The position numbers were made by a program, and so were the translations under genes. From Paragordius varius (Eukaryota > Nematomorpha): DNA of 64,000 bases. The stretch spans positions 13,082,001 through 13,146,000 of the forward strand of contig OZ176052.1 in the NCBI GenBank assembly GCA_964247055.1. Direction: 5' to 3'. This document shows, one piece after another, positions 1 to 15,000 of this stretch. The notes under the pieces were generated by a model. It made no database searches, was not told where the DNA came from, and saw only the letters and a list, made by a program, of their open reading frames with translations. Position 1 is the first letter of the stretch, and each line of letters opens with the position of its first letter.

Positions 1-262
1 GGTCACCGGTTAATAAAATTATTTTTTATACATTCTCTTAGTAGGACTACATCAAAATATAGAGATAGTTTGGCAAACTGTTTCATATCCGATTTTTACA
101 ACGATACTTTAAAAATTAATGTATAAAACTAGTCGCATCAATACTCAAGTTAAATTTTGTCCTTAAAAATGGGATATTGGTCACGGGTGAACAAAATTAT
201 TTTTTATACATTCTCTTAGTAGGACTACATCAAAATATAGAGATAGTTTGGCAAACTGTTTC

Positions 263-355
263 ATATCCGATTTTTACAACGATACTTTAAAAATTAATGT
301 ATTAAAATAGTCGCATCAATACTCAAGTTAAACTTTGTCCTTAAAAATCGGATAT
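263..355. repeat. 14-bp inverted repeat inside each monomer (representative)
   Basis: ATATCCGATTTTTA at 263-276 and its exact reverse complement TAAAAATCGGATAT at 342-355 flank a 65-bp spacer within one monomer. In the consensus they occupy positions 85-98 and 164-177. The right arm lies immediately before the TCACCGGTGA palindrome of the next monomer. The arms are perfect only in monomers with CGGATATT and TTTCATATCCG. In other subtypes one arm changes without a matching change in the other (CGAATATT, GGGATATT, GTGATATT; or GATTATTA on the left), so the pairing is not strictly maintained. Confidence 0.9.
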
Positions 356-358
356 TGG

Positions 359-368
359 TCACCGGTGA
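359..368. repeat. Satellite 10-bp palindrome (representative copy)
   Basis: TCACCGGTGA is identical to its own reverse complement and recurs in most monomers, at monomer positions 3-12 when GGTCAC is base 1. The wider context TTGGTCACCGGTGAACAA is an 18-bp dyad with a single mismatched pair. Alternative forms are seen: TCACTGGTGA near 714, 893, 2493 and 4980; TCACGGTGA with one base lost, near 42751, 44697 and 59620; TTACGTGAAC near 48106; TCACCATTGA near 58200, 58910, 62281 and 62459. Its role is unknown. A protein-binding site or a cruciform-prone site are both possible. Confidence 0.9.
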
Positions 369-3300
369 ACAAAATTATTTTTTATACATTCTCTTAGCAA
401 GACTACATCAAAATATAGAGATAGTTTGACAAACTCTTTCATATCCGATTTTTACAACGATACTTTAAAAATTATGGTATTAAACTAGTCGCATCAATAC
501 TCAAATTAAACTTTGTCCTTAAAAATCGGATATTGGTCACCGGTGAACAAAATTATTTTTTATATATTCTCTTAGCAAGACTACATCATAATATAGAGAT
601 AGTTTGACAAACTCGTTCATATCCGATTTTTACAACTATACTTTAAATATTAATGTATTAAACTTGTCGCATCAATACTCAAGTCAAATTATGTCCTTAA
701 AAATGGGATATTGATCACTGGTGAACAAAACTATTTTTTATACATTCTCTAGTAAGACTACATCAAAATATAGAGATAGTTTGACAAACTCTTTCATATC
801 CGATTTTTACAACGATACTTTAAATATTAATGTATTAAACTTGTCGCATCAATACTCAAGTCAAATTATGTCCTTAAAAATGGGATATTGATCACTGGTG
901 AACAAAACTATTTTTTATACATTCTCTAGTAAGACTACATCAAAATATAGAGATAGTTTGACAAACTCTTTCATATCCGATTTTTACAACGATACTTTAT
1001 AAATTAATGTATAAAACAAGTCGTATCAATAAGTCGCATCAATACTCAAGTTAAACTTTGTCCTTAATATTGGTCACCGGTGAGAATAATTTTTTATACA
1101 TTCTCTTAGTAAGACTACATCAAAATATAGAGATAGTTTAAAAAACTCTTTCATATCCGATTTTTACAACGATACTTTAAAAATTAATGTATAAAAGTAG
1201 TCGCATCAATACTCAAGTCAAATTATGTCCTTAAAAATGGGATATTGATCACCGGTGAACAAAACTATTTTATACATTCTCTTAGTAAGACTACATCAAA
1301 ATATAGAGATAGTTTGGCAAACTCTTTCATATCCGATTTTTACAACGATACTTTAAAAATTATGGTATTAAACTAGTCGCATCAATACTCAAGTTAAACT
1401 TTGTCCTTAAAATCGGATATTGGTCACCGGTGAACAAAAAAATTTTTTTATACATTCTCTTAGCAAGACTACATCAAAATATAGAAATAGTTTGACAAAC
1501 TCTTTCATATCCGATTTTTACAACGATACTTTAAAAATTAATGTATAAAACTAGTCGCATCAATACTCAAGTTAAATTTTGTCCTTAAAAATGGGATATT
1601 GGTCACCGGTGAAAAAAATTATTTTTTATACATTCTCTTAGTAAGACTACATCCAAATATAGAGATAGTTTTACAAACTCTTTCATATCCGATTTTTACA
1701 AGGATACATTAAAATTTAGTGTATAAAACTAGTCGCATCAATACTCAAGTTAAACTTTGTCCTTAAAAATCGGATATTGGTCACCGGTGAACAAAATTAT
1801 TTTTTATACATTCTCTTAGCAAGACTACATCAAAATATAGAGATAGTTTGACAAACTCTTTCATATCCGATTTTTACAACGATACTTTAAAAATTATGGT
1901 ATTAAACTAGTCGCATCAATACTCAAGTTAAACTTTGTCCTTAAAAATCGGATATTGGTCACCGGTGAACAAAAAAATTTTTTTATACATTCTCTTAGCA
2001 AGACTACATCAAAATATAGAAATAGTTTGACAAACTCTTTCATATCCGATTTTTACAACGATACTTTAAAAATTAATGTATTAAAATAGTCGCATCAATA
2101 CTCAAGTTAAACTTTGTCCTTAAAAATCGGATATTGGTCACCGGTGAACAAAATTATTTTTTATACATTCTCTTAGCAAGACTACATCAAAATATAGAGA
2201 TAGTTTGACAAACTCTTTCATATCCGATTTTTACAACGATACTTTAAAAATTATGGTATTAAACTAGTCGCATCAATACTCAAATTAAACTTTGTCCTTA
2301 AAAATCGGATATTGGTCACCGGTGAACAAAATTATTTTTTATATATTCTCTTAGCAAGACTACATCATAATATAGAGATAGTTTGACAAACTCGTTCATA
2401 TCCGATTTTTACAACTATACTTTAAATATTAATGTATTAAACTTGTCGCATCAATACTCAAGTCAAATTATGTCCTTAAAAATGGGATATTGATCACTGG
2501 TGAACAAAACTATTTTTTATACATTCTCTAGTAAGACTACATCAAAATATAGAGATAGTTTGACAAACTCTTTCATATCCGATTTTTACAACGATACTTT
2601 ATAAATTAATGTATAAAACTAGTCGTATCAATAAGTCGCATCAATACTCAAGTTAAACTTTGTCCTTAATATTGGTCACCGGTGAGAATAATTTTTTATA
2701 CATTCTCTTAGTAAGACTACATCAAAATATAGAGATAGTTTAAAAAACTCTTTCATATCCGATTTTTACAACGATACTTTAAAAATTAATGTATAAAAGT
2801 AGTCGCATCAATACTCAAGTCAAATTATGTCCTTAAAAATGGGATATTGATCACCGGTGAACAAAACTATTTTATACATTCTCTTAGTAAGACTACATCA
2901 AAATATAGAGATAGTTTGGCAAACTCTTTCATATCCGATTTTTACAACGATACTTTAAAAATTAATGTGTTAAACTAGTCGCATCAATACTCAAGTTAAA
3001 CTTTGTCCTTAAAAATCGAATATTGGTCACCGGTGAACAAAATTATTTTTTATACATTTTCTTAGTAAGACTACATCAAAATATAGAAATAGTTTGACAA
3101 ACTCTTTCATATCCGATTTTTACAACGATACTTTAAAAATTAATGTATAAAACTAGTCGCATCAATACTCAAGTTAAATTTTGTCCTTAAAAATGGGATA
3201 TTGGTCACCGGTGAACAAAACTATTTTTTATACATTCTCTTAGTAAGACTACATCAAAATATAGAGATAGTTTGACAAACTCTTTCATATCCGATTTTTA

Positions 3301-5540
3301 CAACGATACTGTAAAAATTAATGTATAAAACTAGTCGCATTACTCAAGTTAAACTTTGTCCTTAAAAATCGGATATTGGTCACCGCTGAAAAAAATTATT
3401 TTTTATACATTCTCTTATTAAGACTACATCCAAATATAGAGATAGTTTGACAAACTCTTTCATATCCGATTTTTACAACGATACTTTAAAAATTAATGTG
3501 TTAAACTAGTCGCATCAATACTCAAGTTAAACTTTGTCCTTAAAAATCGGATATTGGTCTCCGGTGAATAAAATTATTTTTTATACATTCTCTTAGTAGG
3601 ACTACATCAAAATATAGAAATAGTTTGACAAACTCTTTCATATCCGATTTTTAAAACGATACTTTAAAAATTAATGTATAAAACTAGTCGTATCAATAAA
3701 TCGCATCAATACTCAAGTTAAACTTTGTCCTTAAAAATCGGATATTGGTCACGGGTGAACAAAATTATTTTTTATACATTCTCTTAGTAGGACTACATCA
3801 AAATATAGAGATAGTTTGGCAAACTGTTTCATATCCGATTTTTACAACGATACTTTAAAAATTAATGTATAAAACTAGTCGCATCAATACTCAAGTTAAA
3901 TTTTGTCCTTAAAAATGGGATATTGGTCACCGGTGAAAAAAATTATTTTTTATACATTCTCTTAGTAAGACTACATCCAAATATAGAGATAGTTTTACAA
4001 ACTCTTTCATATCCGATTTTTACAAGGATACATTAAAAATTAGTGTATAAAACTAGTCGCATCAATACTCAAGTTAAACTTTGTCCTAAAAAATCGAATA
4101 TTGGTCACCGGTGAACAAAATTATTTTTTATACATTCTCTTAGTAAGACTACATCAAAATATAGAGATAGTTTGACAAACTCTATATCCGATTTTTACAA
4201 CGATACTTTAAAAATTAATGTAAACTAGTCGCATCAATACTCAAGTTAAACTTTGTCCTTAAAATCGGATATTGGTCACCGGTGAACAAAAAAATTTTTT
4301 TATACATTCTCTTAGCAAGACTACATCAAAATATAGAAATAGTTTGACAAACTCTTTCATATCCGATTTTTACAACGATACTTTAAAAATTAATGTATTA
4401 AAATAGTCGCATCAATACTCAAGTTAAACTTTGTCCTTAAAAATCGTATTGGTCACCGGTGAACAAAATTATTTTTTATACATTCTCTTAGCAAGACTAC
4501 ATCAAAATATAGAGATAGTTTGACAAACTCTTTCATATCCGATTTTTACAACGATACTTTAAAAATTATGGTATTAAACTAGTCGCATCAATACTCAAAT
4601 TAAACTTTGTCCTTAAAAATCGGATATTGGTCACCGGTGAACAAAATTATTTTTTATATATTCTCTTAGCAAGACTACATCATAATATAGAGATAGTTTG
4701 ACAAACTCTTTCATATCCGATTTTTACAACGATACTTTAATGTATTAAACTAGTCGCATCAATACTCAAGTTAAACTTTGTCCTTAAAAATCGGATATTG
4801 GTCACCGGTGAACAAAATTATTTTTTATACATTCTCTTAGCAAGACTACATCAAAATATAGAGATAGTTTGACAAACTCTTTCATATCCGATTTTTACAA
4901 CGATACTTTAAATATTAATGTATTAAACTTGTCGCATCAATACTCAAGTCAAATTATGTCCTTAAAAATGGGATATTGATCACTGGTGAACAAAACTATT
5001 TTTTATACATTCTCTAGTAAGACTACATCAAAATATAGAGATAGTTTGACAAACTCTTTCATATCCGATTTTTACAACGATACTTTATAAATTAATGTAT
5101 AAAACTAGTCGTATCAATAAGTCGCATCAATACTCAAGTTAAACTTTGTCCTTAATATTGGTCACCGGTGAGAATAAATTTTTATACATTCTCTTAGTAA
5201 GACTACATCAAAATATAGAGATAGTTTAAAAAACTCTTTCATATCCGATTTTTACAACGATACTTTAAAAATTAATGTATAAAAGTAGTCGCATCAATAC
5301 TCAAGTCAAATTATGTCCTTAAAAATGGGATATTGATCACCGGTGAACAAAACTATTTTATACATTCTCTTAGTAAGACTACATCAAAATATATAGATAG
5401 TTTGGCAAACTCTTTCATATCCGATTTTTACAACGATACTTTAAAAATTATGGTATTAAACTAGTCGCATCAATACTCAAATTAAACTTTGCCCTTAAAA
5501 ATCGGATATTGGTCACCGGTGAACAAAATTATTTTTTATA

Positions 5541-8500
5541 TATTCTCTTAGCAAGACTACATCATAATATAGAGATAGTTTGACAAACTCTTTCATATCC
5601 GATTTTTACAACGATACTTTAATGTATTAAACTAGTCGCATCAATACTCAAGTTAAACTTTGTCCTTAAAAATCGGATATTGGTCACCGGTGAACAAAAT
5701 TATTTTTTATACATTCTCTTAGCAAGACTACATCAAAATATAGAGATAGTTTGACAAACTCTTTCATATCCGATTTTTACAACGATACTTTAAAAATTAA
5801 TGTATAAAAGTAGTCGCATCAATACTCAAGTCAAATTATGTCCTTAAAAATCGGATATTGGTCACCGGTGAACAAAATTATTTTTTATACATTCTCTTAG
5901 CAAGACTACACTAAAATATAGAGATAGTTTGGCAAACTCTTTCATCCGATTTTTACAACGATACTTTAAAAATTAATGTATAAAACTAGTCGCATCAATA
6001 CTCAAGTTAAACTTTGTCCTTAAAAATCGAATATTGGTCACCGGTGAACAAAATTATTTTTTATACATTCTCTTAGTAGGACTACATCAAAATATAGAGA
6101 TAGTTTGGCAAACTCTTTCATATCCGATTTTTACAACGATACTTTAAAAATTAATGTATTAAATTAGTCGCATCAATACTCAAGTTAAACTTTGTCCTTA
6201 AAAATCGGATATTGGTCACCGGTAAACAAAAAATTTTTTTTATACATTCTCTTAGCAAGACTACATCAAAATATAGAAATAGTTTGACAAACTCTTTCAT
6301 ATCCGATTTTTACAACGATACTTTAAAAATTAATGTATTAAAATAGTCGCATCAATACTCAAGTTAAACTTTGTCCTTAAAAATCGGATATTGGTCACCG
6401 GTGAACAAAATTATTTTTTATACATTCTCTTAGCAAGACTACATCAAAATATAGAGATAGTTTGACAAACTCTTTCATATCCGATTTTTACAACGATACT
6501 TTAAAAATTAATGTATAAAACTGGTCGTATCAATAAATCGCATCAATACTCAAGTTAAACTTTGTCCTTAAAAATCGAATATTGGTCACCGGTGAACAAA
6601 ATTATTTTTTATACATTCTCTTAGTAAGACTACATCAAAATATAGAGATAGTTTGACAAACTCTTTCATATCCGATTTTTACAACGATACTTTAAAAATT
6701 ATGGTATTAAACTAGTCGCATCAATACTCAAATTAAACTTTGTCCTTAAAAATCGTATATTGGTCACCGGTGAACAAAATTATTTTTTATATATTCTCTT
6801 AGCAAGACTACATCAAAATATAGAGATAGTTTGACAAACTCGTTCATATCCGATTTTTACAACGATACTTTAAATATTAATGTATTAAACTTGTCGCATC
6901 AATACTCAAGTCAAATTATGTCCTTAAAAATGGGATATTGATCACTGGTGAACAAAACTATTTTTTATACATTCTCTAGTAAGACTACATCAAAATATAG
7001 AGATAGTTTGACAAACTCTTTCATATCCGATTTTTACAACGATACTTTATAAATTAATGTATAAAACTAGTCGTATCAATAAGTCGCATCAATACTCAAG
7101 TTAAACTTTGTCCTTAATATTGGTCACCGGTGAGAATAATTTTTTATACATTCTCTTAATAAGACTACATCAAAATATAGAGATAGTTTGAAAAACTCTT
7201 TCATATCCGATTTTTACAACGATACTTTAAAAATTAATGTATAAAAGTAGTCGCATCAATACTCAAGTCAAATTATGTCCTTAAAAATGGGATATTGATC
7301 ACCGGTGAACAAAACTATTTTATACATTCTCTTAGTAAGACTACATCAAAATATAGAGATAGTTTGGCAAACTCTTTCATATCCGATTTTTACAACGATA
7401 CTTTAAAAATTAATGTATAAAACTAGTCGCATCAATACTCAAGTTAAACTTTATCCTTAAAAATTGGATATTGGTCACCGGTGAACAAAATAATTTTTTA
7501 TACATTCTCTTAGTAAGACTACATCAAAATATAGAGATAGTTTGACAAACTCTTTCATATCCGATTTTTACAACGATACTTTAAAAATTATGGTATTAAA
7601 ATAGTCTCATCAATACTCAAATTAAACTTTGTCCTTAAAAATCGGATATTGGTCACCGGTGAACAAAATTATTTTTTATATATTCTCTTAGCAAGACTAC
7701 ATCATAATATAGAGATAGTTTGACAAACTTCATATCCGATTTTTACAACGATACTTTAATGTATTAAACTAGTCGCATCAATACTCAAGTTAAACTTTGT
7801 CCTTAAAAATCGGATATTGGTCACCGGTGAACAAAATTATTTTTTATACATTCTCTTAGCAAGACTACATCAAAATATAGAGATAGTTTGACAAACTCTT
7901 TCATATCCGATTTTTACAACGATACTTTAAAAATTAATGTATAAAAGTAGTCGCATCAATACTCAAGTCAAATTATGTCCTTAAAAATCGGATATTGGTC
8001 ACCGGTGAACAAAATTATTTTTTATACATTCTCTTAGCAAGACTACACTAAAATATAGAGATAGTTTGGCAAACTCTTTCATCCGATTTTTACAACGATA
8101 CTTTAAAAATTAATGTATAAAACTAGTCGCATCAATACTCAAGTTAAACTTTGTCCTTAAAAATCGAATATTGGTCACCGGTGAACAAAATTATTTTTTA
8201 TACATTCTCTTAGTAGGACTACATCAAAATATAGAGATAGTTTGGCAAACTCTTTCATATCCGATTTTTACAACGATACTTTAAAAATTAATGTATTAAA
8301 CTAGTCGCATCAATACTCAAGTTAAACTTTGTCCTTAAAAATCGGATATTGGTCACCGGTAAACAAAAAATTTTTTTTATACATTCTCTTAGCAAGACTA
8401 CATCAAAATATAGAAATAGTTTGACAAACTCTTTCATATCCGATTTTTACAACGATACTTTAAAAATTAATGTATTAAAATAGTCGCATCAATACTCAAG

Positions 8501-8790
8501 TTAAACTTTGTCCTTAAAAATCGGATATTGGTCACCGGTGAACAAAATTATTTTTTATACATTCTCTTACCAAGACTACATCAAAATATAGAGATAGTTT
8601 GACAAACTCTTTCATATCCGATTTTTACAACGATACTTTAAAAATTAATGTATAAAACTGGTCGTATCAATAAATCGCATCAATACTCAAGTTAAACTTT
8701 GTCCTTAAAAATCGAATATTGGTCACCGGTGAACAAAATTATTTTTTATACATTCTCTTAGTAAGACTACATCAAAATATAGAGATAGTT
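5541..8790 (+). repeat. HOR block, 2137-bp unit (about 1.5 copies)
   Basis: Rare variants recur 2137 bp apart: CAAGACTACACTAAAATA at 5901 and 8038, GGTAAACAAAAAA at 6221 and 8358, and AACTGGTCGTATC near 6521 and 8658. This is a 12-monomer unit. The start and end given are where the two copies stop matching by eye. Further upstream (1-5500) a 9-monomer spacing of 1602 bp is seen for the AAGTCGCATC variant (1031 and 2633), with other spacings of 2486 bp and 1962 bp, so that part has been reshuffled. Confidence 0.8.
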
Positions 8791-9040
8791 TGACAAACTC
8801 TATATCCGATTATTACAAGGATACTTTAAAAATTAGTGTATAAAACTAGTCGCATCAATACTCAAGTTAAATTTTGTCCTTAAAAATGGGATATTGATCA
8901 CCGGTGAACAAAACTATTTTTTATATATTCTCTTAGTAAGTCTACATCAAAATATAGAAATAGTTTGACAAACTCTTTCATATCCGATTTTTACAACGAT
9001 ACTTTAAAAATTAATGTATAAAACTAGTCGTATCAATAAA

Positions 9041-12000
9041 TCGCCTCAATACTCAAGTTAAACTTTGTCCTTAAAAATCGGATATTGGTCACCGGTGAAC
9101 AAAATTATTTTTTATACATTCTCTTAGTAGGACTACATCAAAATATAGAGATAGTTTGACAAACTCTTTCATATCCGATTTTTACAACGATACTTTAAAA
9201 ATTAATGTATTAAACTAGTCGCATCAATACTCAAGTTAAACTTTGTCCTTGAAAATCGGATATTGGTCACCGGTGAACAAAATTATTTTTTATACATTCT
9301 CTTAGCAAGACTACATCAAAATATAGAGATAGTTTGGCAAACTCTTTCATCCGATTTTTACAACGATACTTTAAAAATTAATGTATAAAACTAGTCGCAT
9401 CAATATTCAAGTTAAACTTTGTCCTTAAAAATCGAATATTGGTCACCGGTGAACAAAATTATTTTTTATACATTCTCTTAGTAACACTACATCAAAATAT
9501 AGAGATAGTTTGACAAACTCTATATCCGATTATTACAAGGATACATTAAAAATTAGTGTTAAAACTAGTCGCATCAATACTCAAGTTAAATTTTGTCCTT
9601 AAAAATGTGATATTGATCACCGGTGAACAAAACTATTTTTATACATTCTCTTAGTAAGTCTACATCAAAATATAGAAATAGTTTGACAAACTCTTTCATA
9701 TCCGATTTTTACAACGATACTTTAAAAATTAATGTAAAATAGTCGCATCAATAAATCGCATCAATACTCAAGTTAAATTTTGTCCTTAAAAATCGGATAT
9801 TGGTCACCGGTGAACAAAATTATTTTTTATACATTCTCTTAGTAGGACTACATAAAAATATAGAGATAGTTTGGCAAACTCTTTCATATCCGATTTTTAC
9901 AACGATACTTTAAAAATTGATGTATTAAACTAGTCGCATCTATACTCAAGTTAAACTTTGTCCTTAAAAATCGGATATTGGTCACCGGTGAACAAAATTA
10001 TTTTTTATACATTCTCTTAGCAAGACTACATCAAAATATAGAGATAGTTTGGCAAACTCTTTCATCCGATTTTTACAACGATACTTTAAAAATTAATGTA
10101 TAAAACTAGTCGCATCAATATTCAAGTTAAACTTTGTCCTTAAAAATCGAATATTGGTCACCGGTGAACAAAATTATTTTTTATACATTCTCTTAGTAAG
10201 ACTACATCAAAATATAGAGATAGTTTGACAAACTCTATATCCGATTATTACAAGGATACTTTAAAAATTAGTGTATAAAACTAGTCGCATCAATACTCAA
10301 GTTAAACTTTGTCCTTAAAAATCGGATATTGGTCACCGGTGAACAAAATTATTTTTTATACATTCTCTTACCAAGACTACATCAAAATATAGAGATAGTT
10401 TGACAAACTCTTTCATATCCGATTTTTACAACGATACTTTAAAAATTAATGTATAAAACTGGTCGTATCAATAAATCGCATCAATACTCAAGTTAAACTT
10501 TGTCCTTAAAAATCGAATATTGGTCACCGGTGAACAAAATTATTTTTTGTACATTCTCTTAGTAAGACTACATCAAAATATAGAGATAGTTTGACAAACT
10601 CTATATCCGATTATTACAAGGATACTTTAAAAATTAGTGTATAAAACTACTCGCATCAATACTCAAGTTAAATTTTGTCCTTAAAAATGGGATATTGATC
10701 ACCGGTGAACAAAACTATTTTTTATACATTCTCTTAGTAAGTCTACATCAAAATATAGAAATAGTTTGACAAACTCTTTCATATCCGATTTTTACAACGA
10801 TACTTTAAAAATTAATGTATAAAACTGGTCGTATCAATAAATCGCATCAATACTCAAGTTAAACTTTGTCCTTAAAAATCGAATATTGGTCACCGGTGAA
10901 CAAAATTATTTTTTATACATTCTCTTAGTAAGACTACATCAAAATATAGAGATAGTTTGACAAACTCTATATCCGATTATTACAAGGATACTTTAAAAAT
11001 TAGTGTATAAAACTAGTCGCATCAATACTCAAGTTAAATTTTGTCCTTAAAAATGGGATATTGATCACCGGTGAACAAAACTATTTTTTATACATTCTCT
11101 TAGTAAGTCTACATCAAAATATAGAAATAGTTTGACAAACTCTTTCATATCCGATTTTTACAACGATACTTTAAAAATTAATGTATAAAACTAGTCGTAT
11201 CAATAAATCGCCTCAATACTCAAGTTAAACTTTGTCCTTAAAAATCGGATATTGGTCACCGGTGAACAAAATTATTTTTTATACATTCTCTTAGTAGGAC
11301 TACATCAAAATATAGAGATAGTTTGACAAACTCTTTCATATCCGATTTTTACAACGATACTTTAAAAATTAATGTATTAAACTAGTCGCATCAATACTCA
11401 AGTTAAACTTTGTCCTTGAAAATCGGATATTGGTCACCGGTGAACAAAATTATTTTTTATACATTCTCTTAGCAAGACTACATCAAAATATAGAGATAGT
11501 TTGGCAAACTCTTTCATCCGATTTTTACAACGATACTTTAAAAATTAATGTATAAAACTAGTCGCATCAATATTCAAGTTAAACTTTGTCCTTAAAAATC
11601 GAATATTGGTCACCGGTGAACAAAATTATTTTTTATACATTCTCTTAGTAACACTACATCAAAATATAGAGATAGTTTGACAAACTCTATATCCGATTAT
11701 TACAAGGATACATTAAAAATTAGTGTTAAAACTAGTCGCATCAATACTCAAGTTAAATTTTGTCCTTAAAAATGTGATATTGATCACCGGTGAACAAAAC
11801 TATTTTTATACATTCTCTTAGTAAGTCTACATCAAAATATAGAAATAGTTTGACAAACTCTTTCATATCCGATTTTTACAACGATACTTTAAAAATTAAT
11901 GTAAAATAGTCGCATCAATAAATCGCATCAATACTCAAGTTAAATTTTGTCCTTAAAAATCGGATATTGGTCACCGGTGAACAAAATTATTTTTTATACA

Positions 12001-15000
12001 TTCTCTTAGTAGGACTACATAAAAATATAGAGATAGTTTGGCAAACTCTTTCATATCCGATTTTTACAACGATACTTTAAAAATTGATGTATTAAACTAG
12101 TCGCATCTATACTCAAGTTAAACTTTGTCCTTAAAAATCGGATATTGGTCACCGGTGAACAAAATTATTTTTTATACATTCTCTTAGCAAGACTACATCA
12201 AAATATAGAGATAGTTTGGCAAACTCTTTCATCCGATTTTTACAACGATACTTTAAAAATTAATGTATAAAACTAGTCGCATCAATATTCAAGTTAAACT
12301 TTGTCCTTAAAAATCGAATATTGGTCACCGGTGAACAAAATTATTTTTTATACATTCTCTTAGTAAGACTACATCAAAATATAGAGATAGTTTGACAAAC
12401 TCTATATCCGATTATTACAAGGATACTTTAAAAATTAGTGTATAAAACTAGTCGCATCAATACTCAAGTTAAACTTTGTCCTTAAAAATCGGATATTGGT
12501 CACCGGTGAACAAAATTATTTTTTATACATTCTCTTACCAAGACTACATCAAAATATAGAGATAGTTTGACAAACTCTTTCATATCCGATTTTTACAACG
12601 ATACTTTAAAAATTAATGTATAAAACTGGTCGTATCAATAAATCGCATCAATACTCAAGTTAAACTTTGTCCTTAAAAATCGAATATTGGTCACCGGTGA
12701 ACAAAATTATTTTTTGTACATTCTCTTAGTAAGACTACATCAAAATATAGAGATAGTTTGACAAACTCTATATCCGATTATTACAAGGATACTTTAAAAA
12801 TTAGTGTATAAAACTACTCGCATCAATACTCAAGTTAAATTTTGTCCTTAAAAATGGGATATTGATCACCGGTGAACAAAACTATTTTTTATACATTCTC
12901 TTAGTAAGTCTACATCAAAATATAGAAATAGTTTGACAAACTCTTTCATATCCGATTTTTACAACGATACTTTAAAAATTAATGTATAAAACTGGTCGTA
13001 TCAATAAATCGCATCAATACTCAAGTTAAACTTTGTCCTTAAAAATCGAATATTGGTCACCGGTGAACAAAATTATTTTTTATACATTCTCTTAGTAAGA
13101 CTACATCAAAATATAGAGATAGTTTGACAAACTCTATATCCGATTATTACAAGGATACTTTAAAAATTAGTGTATAAAACTAGTCGCATCAATACTCAAG
13201 TTAAATTTTGTCCTTAAAAATGGGATATTGATCACCGGTGAACAAAACTATTTTTTATACATTCTCTTAGTAAGTCTACATCAAAATATAGAAATAGTTT
13301 GACAAACTCTTTCATATCCGATTTTTACAACGATACTTTAAAAATTAATGTATAAAACTAGTCGTATCAATAAATCGCATCAATACTCAAGTTAAACTTT
13401 GTCCTTAAAAATCGGATATTGGTCACCGGTGAACAAAATTATTTTTTATACATTCTCTTAGTAGGACTACATCAAAATATAGAGATAGTTTGACAAACTC
13501 TTTCATATCCGATTTTTACAACGATACTTTAAAAATTAATGTATTAAACTAGTCGCATCAATACTCAAGTTAAACTTTGTCCTTGAAAATCGGATATTGG
13601 TCACCGGTGAACAAAATTATTTTTTATACATTCTCTTAGCAAGACTACATCAAAATATAGAGATAGTTTGGCAAACTCTTTCATCCGATTTTTACAACGA
13701 TACTTTAAAAATTAATGTATAAAACTAGTCGCATCAATATTCAAGTTAAACTTTGTCCTTAAAAATCGAATATTGGTCACCGGTGAACAAAATTATTTTT
13801 TATACATTCTCTTAGTAACACTACATCAAAATATAGAGATAGTTTGACAAACTCTATATCCGATTATTACAAGGATACATTAAAAATTAGTGTTAAAACT
13901 AGTCGCATCAATACTCAAGTTAAATTTTGTCCTTAAAAATGTGATATTGATCACCGGTGAACAAAACTATTTTTATACATTCTCTTAGTAAGTCTACATC
14001 AAAATATAGAAATAGTTTGACAAACTCTTTCATATCCGATTTTTACAACGATACTTTAAAAATTAATGTAAAATAGTCGCATCAATAAATCGCATCAATA
14101 CTCAAGTTAAATTTTGTCCTTAAAAATCGGATATTGGTCACCGGTGAACAAAATTATTTTTTATACATTCTCTTAGTAGGACTACATAAAAATATAGAGA
14201 TAGTTTGGCAAACTCTTTCATATCCGATTTTTACAACGATACTTTAAAAATTGATGTATTAAACTAGTCGCATCTATACTCAAGTTAAACTTTGTCCTTA
14301 AAAATCGGATATTGGTCACCGGTGAACAAAATTATTTTTTATACATTCTCTTAGCAAGACTACATCAAAATATAGAGATAGTTTGGCAAACTCTTTCATC
14401 CGATTTTTACAACGATACTTTAAAAATTAATGTATAAAACTAGTCGCATCAATATTCAAGTTAAACTTTGTCCTTAAAAATCGAATATTGGTCACCGGTG
14501 AACAAAATTATTTTTTATACATTCTCTTAGTAAGACTACATCAAAATATAGAGATAGTTTGACAAACTCTATATCCGATTATTACAAGGATACTTTAAAA
14601 ATTAGTGTATAAAACTAGTCGCATCAATACTCAAGTTAAACTTTGTCCTTAAAAATCGGATATTGGTCACCGGTGAACAAAATTATTTTTTATACATTCT
14701 CTTACCAAGACTACATCAAAATATAGAGATAGTTTGACAAACTCTTTCATATCCGATTTTTACAACGATACTTTAAAAATTAATGTATAAAACTGGTCGT
14801 ATCAATAAATCGCATCAATACTCAAGTTAAACTTTGTCCTTAAAAATCGAATATTGGTCACCGGTGAACAAAATTATTTTTTGTACATTCTCTTAGTAAG
14901 ACTACATCAAAATATAGAGATAGTTTGACAAACTCTATATCCGATTATTACAAGGATACTTTAAAAATTAGTGTATAAAACTACTCGCATCAATACTCAA

